DNA of 27,090 bases from an uncultured Bacilli bacterium (GTDB taxonomy: Bacteria > Bacillota_I > Bacilli_A > RF39 > UBA660): contig CAKOLG010000015.1 of NCBI GenBank assembly GCA_934096175.1, forward strand, positions 1 to 27,090. Reading direction: 5' to 3'. Positions 14,915-22,357 of the stretch are shown here, in pieces. The notes under the pieces were generated by a model that saw only the letters and a list, made by a program, of their open reading frames with translations, did no database searches and was not told where the DNA came from. A program made the translations under genes and the position numbers. Each line of letters opens with the position of its first letter. The stretch's first letter is position 1.

Positions 14915-16095
14915 AATTCATAAGTATCTCTAGCTATCATAAGTTCTTCATCAGTTGCCATAACATACACATCTATTTTAGAATCCTTAGTAGTTATTTT
15001 TCCTTCCATCCCTTTTCTAGTCATCATTGCTTCATTAACCTTTTCATCTAATTTAACTCCCAAAGCTTTTAGTTTATGCACAACTTCTCTTCTAATTATT
15101 GGATCGTTTTCACCACCACCAGCTGTGAAAACTATCCCATCAACTTTTCCTTCTAACTTCACAAAATAATGTGCTATATAATTAACAATCCTATCCGTAT
15201 ACATATCAAAAGCTAACATTACCTTTTCTTCTCTTGCCTCATAAGCGCGATCTAAATCTCGAAGATCACTCATTCCCGTAATGCCTTGTAATCCAGCTTC
15301 CTTGTTCAAAATTTCATTAATTTTCTCTGTAGATAATCCTGTTTTTTTACTAATATATTGAATTAAAGAATGATCAATATCACCACACCTTGTTCCCATC
15401 ATTAATCCAGCATTCGGTGTAAATCCCATCGATGTATCAATACATTTACCTTCTTTTACAGCTGTCACACTAGCTCCATTACCAATATGACATATAATTA
15501 AATTAGGTTTAGCATTATTCAATTTTTTCATCATTAATTCTGTAATAAACTTGTGACTAAGTCCATGAAAGCCATACTTTCTCACATCATACTTAATATA
15601 CCATTCATAAGGAATTGGATATAAATATGTAGAAGCTTCCATCGTCTGATGAAATGCTGTATCAAAACATAAAACATTAATTGAATCAGGAATCGCTTCC
15701 ATAAAAGCAATTGCCCCATTAATACTCGCTGGATTATGTAAAGGTGCCAAATCAGAAATCTCATTAATTTCTTTTAAAACTCTTTTATTTAAAACAACAC
15801 TTTTTGAATACTTATTTCCTCCGTGAACTACTCTATGACCAACTGCTTTAATTTCTGTCAAAGAATTAATAAGTTTATTTTCAATTAACTCATTTAACAA
15901 TATCTTAACTGCTTCATTATGATCTGTTATTTCCACATCTTTTTCTATTTTTTCATTACCAATTCGGATACTATATTGACTATCCTCAAGACCAATTCTT
16001 TCAACATTACCTTTCATTAATAGCTTTTCCTCTGGCATTTCATAAAGCCTAAACTTTAATGAACTAGAGCCTGCATTAACTGATAAAACTTTCAT
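14896..16095 (-). CDS. ackA: Acetate kinase paralogue, copy 2
   Basis: 399 residues from MKVLSVNAGSSS. The ATG at 16095 is chosen by homology with copy 1; another ATG lies directly before it at 16098 and GGGAG precedes both. An upstream ATG at 16125 would run through the probable -10 element. Asn7, Arg88, His120, Asp145, Phe176, His177, Asn206, Arg236 and the ATDEELMIARDTYEL end are kept. Deviations from the family are Leu179 in YGFHGLSH (usually Thr), Cys237 and His241 in GTRCGDIDH (usually Ser and Pro), GITGMSDLRD, and FTAGGGEND. About half its residues match copy 1, so this is an old duplication. It is probably active, but a different acyl substrate or a regulatory role is possible. Confidence 0.9.
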   Translation of the reverse strand: MKVLSVNAGSSSLKFRLYEMPEEKLLMKGNVERIGLEDSQYSIRIGNEKIEKDVEITDHNEAVKILLNELIENKLINSLTEIKAVGHRVVHGGNKYSKSVVLNKRVLKEINEISDLAPLHNPASINGAIAFMEAIPDSINVLCFDTAFHQTMEASTYLYPIPYEWYIKYDVRKYGFHGLSHKFITELMMKKLNNAKPNLIICHIGNGASVTAVKEGKCIDTSMGFTPNAGLMMGTRCGDIDHSLIQYISKKTGLSTEKINEILNKEAGLQGITGMSDLRDLDRAYEAREEKVMLAFDMYTDRIVNYIAHYFVKLEGKVDGIVFTAGGGENDPIIRREVVHKLKALGVKLDEKVNEAMMTRKGMEGKITTKDSKIDVYVMATDEELMIARDTYELVKESL

Positions 16096-16116
16096 CATAA
16101 TCTCTCCCTTAGCCAA

Positions 16117-16122
16117 ATTATA
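16117..16122 (-). promoter_or_regulatory. Possible -10 element of ackA copy 2
   Basis: TATAAT on minus 19 bases upstream of the SD-associated ATG pair. No good -35 at 16-18 bases. It follows the terminator of the 59-aa gene, so some promoter is expected here. Confidence 0.4.
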
Positions 16123-16162
16123 CAAGAAAAACGCTTATTTTACTACTTAATTAATCCAAAAG

Positions 16163-16191
16163 AAAAAAATAACTAAAAATATCTTAGTTAT
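16163..16191 (-). terminator. Terminator of the 59-aa gene
   Basis: On minus, ATAACTAA and TTAGTTAT form a perfect 8-bp stem with a 7-base loop followed by TTTTTTT. The TAA stop is within the 5' arm. Confidence 0.85.
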
Positions 16192-16367
16192 CTACTTTCA
16201 GAATTTTTATGTCTTGTTACCTTTAAATCATAATCAATATATCTTTTTTTATTAGAATCCATATTATAACCAAACTCATTTAAATACTCATATCTTTTCT
16301 TATCAATTGGACTCATTTTTTCTAAATCACACGCTTTATAAAAATAATTTTGACTTCTTCTATTCAT
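16188..16367 (-). CDS. Small hypothetical protein (59 aa)
   Basis: On minus an ATG at 16367, preceded by AGGTG at the right distance, opens a frame of 59 codons closed by TAA. It starts MNRRSQNYFYKACDLEKMSP, is hydrophilic and rich in Arg, Lys, Tyr and Asp, and ends VTRHKNSESR. A strong terminator overlaps its stop codon, as in the other genes here, which supports real expression. There is no signal peptide or membrane helix. I do not recognise it. It lies between thiI and ackA copy 2. Confidence 0.68.
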   Translation of the reverse strand: MNRRSQNYFYKACDLEKMSPIDKKRYEYLNEFGYNMDSNKKRYIDYDLKVTRHKNSESR

Positions 16368-16412
16368 AATATCACCTATTTTTATTATGAATAAATTTTA
16401 AACATTCATACT

Positions 16413-16439
16413 AAAAAAAACATCTCTTAAATAAGAGAT
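16413..16439 (-). terminator. Terminator of thiI
   Basis: On minus, ATCTCTT and AAGAGAT form a 7-bp stem with a 4-base loop, then G and TTTTTTTT. It lies 9 bases after the stop. Confidence 0.88.
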
Positions 16440-16447
16440 ATCTAAAA

Positions 16448-17641
16448 TTATAACAAATCCTCAAATTCTGCTACTTTATCATTAGCACTAATTTTTATAA
16501 CTTCATGATTTTTAATAGAATCATAAATCATTTGTTCAAAATCTATTTTCTTTTCATACTCACGAGCACACTCAAAAGTCGGATTAATAACAGGATGTTC
16601 TGGAACAAATATTGTACAACAATCCTCAAACGGTAAAATACTTGTTTCATAAGTATTTATTTTTTTGGCCATTTCAATAATCTCTAACTTATCAAAACAA
16701 GCTACTGGACGAATAACAGGTATTTTTACTACTTCATTAATAACATTCATACTATTTAAAGTTTGACTTGCTACTTGTCCAATACTTTCACCATTAACTA
16801 TAATTTTACAATTATTCATACGTGATAATCTTTCAGCTATTCTATACATCATACGCCTCATAATTGTTATTAAATACTCATGAGGACAATTTTGATATAT
16901 AGCTTGTTGAATCTCCGTAAATCTTATAACATGTAACTTAATATCATTATTATATAGTGCTAATTTTCGTGCCAAATCAACAACCTTATTCTTAGCTTCT
17001 AAACTAGTATGAGGTGGACTTTCAAAATACAAACATTCTAATTTAACTCCTCTTTTTATAGCCATGTAACCAGCAACTGGTGAATCAATTCCACCACTAA
17101 GCATTAACATTCCTTTACCAGCAACTCCTACTGGATATCCACCTATTCCCTTTTCACTATTAAAATAAAAATATACTGCATCCATTCTTATTTCAACATT
17201 AACATATATATCAGGATTATGAACATCAACCCTTTTACCATTTATATGAGTAAGAATCGTTGCTCCAACCTTTCTGCTAAATTCCATACTATCCAACAAA
17301 AATTTTTTATCACTTCTTTTGGTAACAACTTTAAAAGTTTCAAACTTTTGTTCCTGCACAAGCTCTAAAATTGCTGCGCAAATTTCTTCAGGTTCTTTCG
17401 TCATAATCTTATAAGCAACATCAAATTCATGAATTCCAAAAACATGTTTCAAAGCTTCACTTACTTCAACAAAATTATCTTTATTTAAATTAATAAACAT
17501 TCTACCTTTATCAAACTTTATATTTACATCATAACCTTTTAAAGCAAATGCCACATTATCCTTTAACTGCTTCAAAAACAAATTAATATTTGCCTTTTTA
17601 GTAGATAACTCTCCATACTTGACCATTATAAGTTTTTCCAT
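16448..17641 (-). CDS. thiI: tRNA 4-thiouridine synthetase ThiI (no rhodanese domain)
   Basis: Adenylates U8 of tRNA and inserts sulfur to make s4U; in some bacteria the protein also feeds thiazole synthesis. 397 residues. A ferredoxin-like and THUMP region covers about 1-165 (KYGELSTKKANINLF, GKRVDVHNPDIYVNVEIR). The PP-loop ATPase carries SGGIDSP (182-188) and the downstream signature NGESIGQVASQTL. The conserved EDCCTIFVPEHP near 342 holds the Cys pair. The C-terminal rhodanese domain of the E. coli protein is absent, as in Bacillus, where a dedicated cysteine desulfurase (NifZ) supplies sulfur. The desulfurase gene about 800 bases upstream fits that partner role. It has its own promoter and terminator. 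Confidence 0.94.
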   Translation of the reverse strand: MEKLIMVKYGELSTKKANINLFLKQLKDNVAFALKGYDVNIKFDKGRMFINLNKDNFVEVSEALKHVFGIHEFDVAYKIMTKEPEEICAAILELVQEQKFETFKVVTKRSDKKFLLDSMEFSRKVGATILTHINGKRVDVHNPDIYVNVEIRMDAVYFYFNSEKGIGGYPVGVAGKGMLMLSGGIDSPVAGYMAIKRGVKLECLYFESPPHTSLEAKNKVVDLARKLALYNNDIKLHVIRFTEIQQAIYQNCPHEYLITIMRRMMYRIAERLSRMNNCKIIVNGESIGQVASQTLNSMNVINEVVKIPVIRPVACFDKLEIIEMAKKINTYETSILPFEDCCTIFVPEHPVINPTFECAREYEKKIDFEQMIYDSIKNHEVIKISANDKVAEFEDLL

Positions 17642-17665
17642 AAAATCACCCCAAAACTAAAAATA

Positions 17666-17694
17666 AGTATAACATATCAAATGATTTGTTACAA
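17666..17694 (-). promoter_or_regulatory. Promoter of thiI
   Basis: TTGTAA (17694-17689), a 17-base spacer and TATACT (17671-17666) with an extended TG on minus. Confidence 0.7.
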
Positions 17695-17696
17695 AC

Positions 17697-17718
17697 AAAA
17701 AAACTAGCCAAGCTAGTT
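17697..17718 (-). terminator. Terminator of the 100-aa membrane protein gene
   Basis: On minus, AACTAGC and GCTAGTT form a 7-bp stem with a 3-base loop, then a T run. The TAG stop lies in the stem. Confidence 0.88.
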
Positions 17719-18015
17719 AGATTTTTTAGTAGAAGCTTTTTTCTTATTACTAGTCTTTTTACTAACTTCTTCTTGCTTTGGTGATAAAGAAGAAACTAAT
17801 AAACAATATATAATAGCCATTAAAAGATTAAAACTAAAAACAACTGGGGCACTTATCAAAGTAAACTTTAATGGATTTGATTTTGCCATTTCAATTATAA
17901 TATTTAAAGCATCAACTGTCGCACATTTTGCTACACCATATAATACCAATATAGCAAATAATGAAAGAATTAGAGCCATCACTAAAATATCAATAAATCT
18001 TTTTTTATTACTCAC
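17713..18015 (-). CDS. Small two-helix membrane protein, function unknown
   Basis: 100 residues starting at GTG (18015), with GAGAGGAG upstream. Two hydrophobic helices run at about 8-30 (ILVMALILSLFAILVLYGV) and 50-75 (LKFTLISAPVVFSFNLLMA and on). A Lys/Ser/Thr-rich tail (KKTSNKKKASTKKSN) follows. Both ends are probably cytoplasmic, with about 20 residues outside. The basic tail could bind nucleic acid or ribosomes, but this is a guess. I do not recognise a family. It lies between thiI and the rhodanese gene with its own terminator. Confidence 0.75.
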   Translation of the reverse strand: MSNKKRFIDILVMALILSLFAILVLYGVAKCATVDALNIIIEMAKSNPLKFTLISAPVVFSFNLLMAIIYCLLVSSLSPKQEEVSKKTSNKKKASTKKSN

Positions 18016-18053
18016 ACTAAAAACTCCTCTCTATAATAATTATAAAAGTAAAA

Positions 18054-18083
18054 ATAAAAAAAGTAAATAGTTTAACTATTCAC
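18054..18083 (-). terminator. Terminator of the desulfurase-rhodanese operon
   Basis: On minus, GTGAATAGT and ACTATTTAC form a 9-bp stem (one G-T) with a 3-base loop, followed by TTTTTTT. The TAG stop of the rhodanese gene is inside. Confidence 0.85.
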
Positions 18084-18432
18084 TACAATTGCTTATTGCT
18101 CCTAAATCATACACATTCGTATAACCTAAGTTAATTAGTGTATTAGCAGCCGTATTACTACGCGAACCACTTTGACAATACACAATTATTTTCTGATTTT
18201 TATCAGGAACTGCTTCAGTTATTTTATTTTCTATTTGTTCATAATCAATATTGATTGCCTCATTCAAATGATATAAATTATATTCTGCAGAACTCCTAAC
18301 ATCTATTAAAATAGCACCATCATTTACTAGTTCAACACTTTTTACACAATCCACTTTTGTTACTACTGCTTTACTAGTTCCACAACTACATAAAAACAAC
18401 AATAAAAATAATAAAATTATTACTTTTTTCAT
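18076..18432 (-). CDS. Rhodanese-domain lipoprotein
   Basis: 118 residues. The hydrophobic leader and lipobox-like FLCSC suggest lipidation at Cys17 and an extracytoplasmic location. The single rhodanese domain has IDVRSSAEYNLYHL (CH2A-like motif), an active-site loop VYCQSGSRS with Cys86 as the persulfide-carrying residue, and the C-terminal strand NVYDLGAIS. It ends NCSE instead of the usual GG-x-x-W tail. It follows the cysteine desulfurase by one base, so they are co-transcribed. The desulfurase is cytoplasmic and this domain is apparently outside, so a direct sulfur relay is doubtful; a separate redox or thiol role is possible. Confidence 0.85.
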   Translation of the reverse strand: MKKVIILLFLLLFLCSCGTSKAVVTKVDCVKSVELVNDGAILIDVRSSAEYNLYHLNEAINIDYEQIENKITEAVPDKNQKIIVYCQSGSRSNTAANTLINLGYTNVYDLGAISNCSE

Positions 18433-18433
18433 T

Positions 18434-19570
18434 TTATTTACTTTCCATAATCTTTAATAATTTACTATACTCTATTCCAAATAAATTAATAAACTTACTT
18501 ATTTCTTCATTAGTAGTAACATGCGAAATGCTTATTCTAATAGTAGTTAAAGCTCGACGCTGATCATTATATATTGCCATAACTGATGTACTTAAATCAC
18601 CTGAAGAACAAGCTGTATTAGTACTAATATAAACCTCATTTTCTTCAAGTGCATGAATTAAAGTTTCTGGTCTTATATCCATTAAACTAATATTTAAAAT
18701 ATGTGGTATAGAATATTTAGTTTTATTTATTTTCAATTTAGTAAATTTTTTTAATTCATTACATACTTTATCATTTAAACCATTTACAAAATTTTCTTTT
18801 CTTTCAATATCTGTTAAAGCAATTCGTAAAGCTTTTGATAAAGCAACTATAAGTGGAAGAGGTGGTGTACCACTACGTAATTCATTAAACTTACCCGATC
18901 CATGAATTAATGGGACTAAATTTACTTTATTACTTTTATATAGAAAACCTATTCCTTTAGGTCCAAATATTTTATGTCCACTCATAGAAGCTAAATCAAC
19001 ATCATACATATTAACTGTTACTTTACCAATTGCTTGTGTCATATCAGAATGAAATAAAGTATTCGGATTTTCTTTTTTTATAATTTGTCTAATCGTTTTT
19101 AGTGGCTGTCTAATTCCCACTTCACTATTTACTGCACATATACTAACCAAAATAGTTTCCGGTTTTATTTTACTTTTTAAATCTTCAAAATCAATTAAAC
19201 CTTCACTATCATTATTTACATAACTTACTTTAAAACCTTGTGTTTCCAAAAAATCACAAATTTTATAAATAGATGGATGCTCTAACTTAGAAACAATTAT
19301 ATGATTTCCACGAGCTTTATAAGCCATCGCAACTCCTTTTAAAGCCATATTATTCGCTTCTGTTGCTCCACTTGTATAAACTAATTCTTTTTCATCTATA
19401 TTAAAAAGTTCACATATTTGTCTTGTTGCACTATTTAATAAAACTTTTGATTTAACGCCTAGAGCATGAATAGAATTAGCATTTCCCATATAATCTCTAG
19501 TCGCTTTATTATAACTTTCCAAAACATCATAGGTAACTGGTGTTGTTGCAGAATAATCTAAATATATCAT
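18434..19570 (-). CDS. Cysteine desulfurase (NifS/IscS family)
   Basis: A class V PLP enzyme that takes sulfur from cysteine as an enzyme persulfide. 378 residues. Key features are His98 (KLEHPS), TSGATEANN, HSDMTQAIGK, the PLP lysine Lys200 in SGHKIFGPKGIGFLY, and catalytic Cys321 in STNTACSSGD, followed by RISISHVTTNEEI. The sequence is like the NifZ/IscS-like desulfurases that pair with ThiI in Firmicutes, and thiI lies close by, so sulfur donation for tRNA s4U is the most likely role. It shares a promoter with the rhodanese lipoprotein gene. The exact subtype is not settled without a tree. Confidence 0.93.
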   Translation of the reverse strand: MIYLDYSATTPVTYDVLESYNKATRDYMGNANSIHALGVKSKVLLNSATRQICELFNIDEKELVYTSGATEANNMALKGVAMAYKARGNHIIVSKLEHPSIYKICDFLETQGFKVSYVNNDSEGLIDFEDLKSKIKPETILVSICAVNSEVGIRQPLKTIRQIIKKENPNTLFHSDMTQAIGKVTVNMYDVDLASMSGHKIFGPKGIGFLYKSNKVNLVPLIHGSGKFNELRSGTPPLPLIVALSKALRIALTDIERKENFVNGLNDKVCNELKKFTKLKINKTKYSIPHILNISLMDIRPETLIHALEENEVYISTNTACSSGDLSTSVMAIYNDQRRALTTIRISISHVTTNEEISKFINLFGIEYSKLLKIMESK

Positions 19571-19589
19571 AACTAATCACCTATCATAA

Positions 19590-19618
19590 TTATAGACGAA
19601 CAACCATTTTAAATCAAG
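19590..19618 (-). promoter_or_regulatory. Promoter of the desulfurase-rhodanese operon
   Basis: TTGATT (19618-19613), a 17-base spacer and TATAAT (19595-19590) on minus, followed by AGGTGA as SD. Confidence 0.75.
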
Positions 19619-19631
19619 CAATTTAAATAAC

Positions 19632-19656
19632 AAAAAAAGACAACTATTGTTATCTC
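19632..19656 (-). terminator. Terminator of ezrA
   Basis: On minus, AGATAAC and GTTGTCT pair (one T-G) around a 4-base loop, followed by TTTTTT. The TAA stop is inside the hairpin. Confidence 0.75.
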
Positions 19657-21368
19657 TTTGCCGATTCTAATAATCTTTCATGCACTCCAGGTTCAACCGT
19701 TTCAATTGCTTTAATAGTCGTTTCTAATGATCTTTTAAATTCACCTTTAAAAAACAATTCCTCAGCTCTAGTTAAATCAATATCCAAATTTTTATTAACT
19801 GGTCTATACCTATTTCCATACACTATAGCCATTTCTGACATGGCCGCTGTCTTAACTATTTCATTTGATGTATTATACAATTTCAAAACCAAATCTCGCG
19901 CTGTATCAACACGAATATTTAATGTTTTTATCGAAATAGGTTTTTTATTTAATTCTTTTATCATTTCTTTAATAGCTACATTTGCTTCACTTAACTGAAC
20001 ATAATAATAATTAGGTACAATCGGTAACTTATAACTAACTATTATTTGACTAGCTTTCTTTAACAAGTCTTTAATCTCATCTAATTGCTCTCTCGCACGT
20101 TTTTCATCTTCCTCTAAACTTCCTAAACTTCTAAGAGCTAATTCCAACTTTTCTTCTGTTTTTGCTAACCTAACACTTAGTCCTTCCATCTCTTTGCCTA
20201 ACCTAGTATACGCAAAAGATTTATTACGGTGAGCATCAACAAGTTCATTATAATCTTTTTTTATTGCTATTACTTCTTCTTTAATAACTTGAATAATCTT
20301 AACATCTTCATCTGTTAAATCATAACTATACTTAATTACATCTAATTTTCTATATAAACCATTATTTATTTTTTCTACTCTATTTGCTCTAACTAAAACA
20401 GTTCTTATACAATCCATAAATACCTTTTTAGCATATTTTTCTTTATCAAAATCATTATATATTGAATCAAAATAATCTAACATTGTTTTCAAATCAAATA
20501 CAGAATCCTCAACATTTAATACATTAAGTCTTGCAAAAATATCTGATATTTTCTTTTCAGCTTCAGCAATATTATAATCTAAATTTAAATAATCTAAATT
20601 AAATCCTTCTTGAGTCATTCTTAAACTGATACTTTTAATATCTTTCATCTTATTAGGAATTAAATTTTTTCCCATTAAAATAATCCCTGGTGCCTCTTCA
20701 ATAACAATGCCCAAATTTCCGATTAAATCATCAATACCTTTAACAATTTTGCCAACTTCCTCATAACTATTAGCTTCCATTGCATTTTCAAAAGCAATAA
20801 ATAATTTATCAACATTTTCAAACTGTAATTCTAACGGTGCACAAACATCTTTATAATCATTTTTATTTTTATTATACTTTGTAACTATTTCACGATATTT
20901 AGCTTTTAATTTTGTAATAGTTTCTCTATTTCTTTCCTCAGATAACGTTATTTCTTTAATTTCATCTAACAAAAAATTAGCTCTAGTTTTTACATAAAAT
21001 ATTTCCAACTCTGCTTTAGCAATTTTTTCATTTAAAGCTTTATAATCTTTTTCATTAAAACAATCTTCTATTTCAATTAAAGTATCAGTTATTTTAGGAA
21101 CTTCAACATCTTTAATCTCCTTAAATCTCTTTTGCCATTCTTCATAAGACTCTTGCAATTTATCATTATTTACTAAAGCCTCTACTTTATTTAATTCACT
21201 TAATATAGAAGAAGATATTATTAAATTTTTATCTCTCTCTAAAGTAGTAATCTCATCCTGATACTTTTTCTTTTCCTTTTTATTAATCAAATTAAGAACT
21301 ATAACAATGATAACAATACTAATAACATAATACGTAATACCTGCTAGTATATAAGCTGTCTGACTCAT
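19650..21368 (-). CDS. ezrA: Septation ring formation regulator EzrA
   Basis: A membrane-anchored regulator of FtsZ ring assembly in Gram-positive cocci and rods. The start is the ATG at 21368 (MSQTAYILAG), 7 bases after AGGAGG; the ORF's earlier in-frame ATG lacks a signal. 572 residues, near the Bacillus length of about 562. An N-terminal helix (about 9-29) leaves a tiny outside tail. The rest is a long run of spectrin-like coiled coils, rich in Glu, Lys, Leu and Ile and without Pro-rich linkers (ETITKLKAKYREIVTKYNKN; RLAKTEEKLELALRSLGSLE). The C-terminal region ENVxP-type patch (PVNKNLDIDLTRAEELFFKG) is the EzrA signature. It is a single-gene unit, divergent from rpsD as in Bacillus. Confidence 0.93.
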   Translation of the reverse strand: MSQTAYILAGITYYVISIVIIVIVLNLINKKEKKKYQDEITTLERDKNLIISSSILSELNKVEALVNNDKLQESYEEWQKRFKEIKDVEVPKITDTLIEIEDCFNEKDYKALNEKIAKAELEIFYVKTRANFLLDEIKEITLSEERNRETITKLKAKYREIVTKYNKNKNDYKDVCAPLELQFENVDKLFIAFENAMEANSYEEVGKIVKGIDDLIGNLGIVIEEAPGIILMGKNLIPNKMKDIKSISLRMTQEGFNLDYLNLDYNIAEAEKKISDIFARLNVLNVEDSVFDLKTMLDYFDSIYNDFDKEKYAKKVFMDCIRTVLVRANRVEKINNGLYRKLDVIKYSYDLTDEDVKIIQVIKEEVIAIKKDYNELVDAHRNKSFAYTRLGKEMEGLSVRLAKTEEKLELALRSLGSLEEDEKRAREQLDEIKDLLKKASQIIVSYKLPIVPNYYYVQLSEANVAIKEMIKELNKKPISIKTLNIRVDTARDLVLKLYNTSNEIVKTAAMSEMAIVYGNRYRPVNKNLDIDLTRAEELFFKGEFKRSLETTIKAIETVEPGVHERLLESAKR

Positions 21369-21514
21369 AGCTATACCTCCTATTTTAATTTTTACTATAT
21401 TTATAATAACACAAAAAGAATACAAAATATATATTGAATTAAAAAAAATGTCGATTTATTTCTTTTTACATTATATTTATCAATTACAAAATACCATTAA
21501 ATAAGCTATTTCAT

Positions 21515-21542
21515 TTGACATTTCCTTTATTTATTGTATAAT
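21515..21542 (+). promoter_or_regulatory. Promoter of rpsD
   Basis: TTGACA (21515-21520), a 16-base spacer and TATAAT (21537-21542). It gives a leader of about 160 nt, long for this genome. Confidence 0.85.
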
Positions 21543-21551
21543 TAATTATGC

Positions 21552-21690
21552 GATGTATTTGGCAGCGTTAAAAGTAATTATAATGTGTTTATTGCCTATT
21601 GGTGTATGAGTATCTAAGGCTGCCTTAGAAAAAATATCTAAATAAACTCCCTATAAGTTATTTTTAACACCCACTATATAGCAAAAATTA
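21552..21690 (+). ncRNA. rpsD leader, probable S4 autoregulatory RNA
   Basis: The long leader folds by eye. GTTAAAAGTAA (from about 21567) pairs over 11 bp with TTATTTTTAAC (ending near 21670), and GGCAGC (about 21560) can pair with GCTGCC near 21630. The alternative pairings suggest a pseudoknot or switch. Bacillus rpsD leaders bind S4 to repress their own synthesis; that this one does so is inferred from position and structure. There is no terminator in the leader, so control would act on translation. Confidence 0.6.
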
Positions 21691-21709
21691 AGAAAGGAGA
21701 AATAATACT

Positions 21710-22312
21710 ATGGCAAGATATACTGGTCCAATTTACAAGAAATCTCGTCGTTTAGGATTTTCAATCCTTGAAAACGGTAGAGAATTAGCTAAACGTCCAT
21801 ATGCACCTGGTGCTCACGGAAATGATAAAAAACGTAAATCAAGTGAATATGGTATTCAATTAGCTGAAAAACAAAAAATCAGATTAATGTATGGTTTAAA
21901 TGAAAAACAATTCCATAAATTATTTGATAAAGCTTCTAAAATGAAAGGTACTGCTGGTCATAACCTACTAAACTTACTTGAAACTAGATTAGATAATATT
22001 GTTTATCGTTTAGGTTTAGCTAAAACTAGAAGAGGTGCAAGACAAGTTGTTAACCATGGTCACATAACTGTTAACGGAGTAAAAGTTAATATTCCTTCTT
22101 ACCAAGTTAAAGTTGGTGACGTAGTTGCTGTAAAAGAAAATTCATTAGAACATCCAGCAATTAAAGAAGCAGTTGAAGCTTGTTTAAGTCGTCCTGCATT
22201 TGTTGAATTTGATAAAAACAAATTAAGTGGTAAACTTTTAAGATTACCTGACAGAAGCGAACTTAACCAAGAAGTTAATGAAACACTTATCGTTGAATTC
22301 TACAACAGATAA
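21710..22312 (+). CDS. rpsD: 30S ribosomal protein S4
   Basis: A primary 16S rRNA-binding protein that nucleates the 30S body. 200 residues, the Bacilli length. It begins MARYTGPIYKKSRRLGFSI, and the first 45 residues lack the zinc-binding cysteines (C-minus form). The S4 RNA-binding domain runs at about 90-150 (TRLDNIVYRLGLAKTRRGAR, HGHITVNGVKVNIPS). It ends NETLIVEFYNR, the usual ending. SD AAAGGAG lies 7 bases upstream. Codon use is visibly enriched in GGT, CGT and AAC relative to its neighbours, as expected for a highly expressed gene. Confidence 0.98.
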   Translation: MARYTGPIYKKSRRLGFSILENGRELAKRPYAPGAHGNDKKRKSSEYGIQLAEKQKIRLMYGLNEKQFHKLFDKASKMKGTAGHNLLNLLETRLDNIVYRLGLAKTRRGARQVVNHGHITVNGVKVNIPSYQVKVGDVVAVKENSLEHPAIKEAVEACLSRPAFVEFDKNKLSGKLLRLPDRSELNQEVNETLIVEFYNR

Positions 22313-22320
22313 TAAAAATG

Positions 22321-22357
22321 AAAAACTCAAGAAAATCATTCTTGAGTTTTTTTATTT
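22321..22357. terminator. Bidirectional terminator between rpsD and the M16 operon
   Basis: AAAACTCAAGAA and TTCTTGAGTTTT form a perfect 12-bp stem with a 5-base loop, A run before and T run after. The stop of the converging M16 gene is inside the hairpin. Confidence 0.9.

Noticed and set aside
15582..15764. Minus-strand frame inside ackA copy 2
   Set aside because: An out-of-frame shadow of the conserved acetate kinase sequence, rich in Leu, Ile and Trp with no own signals.
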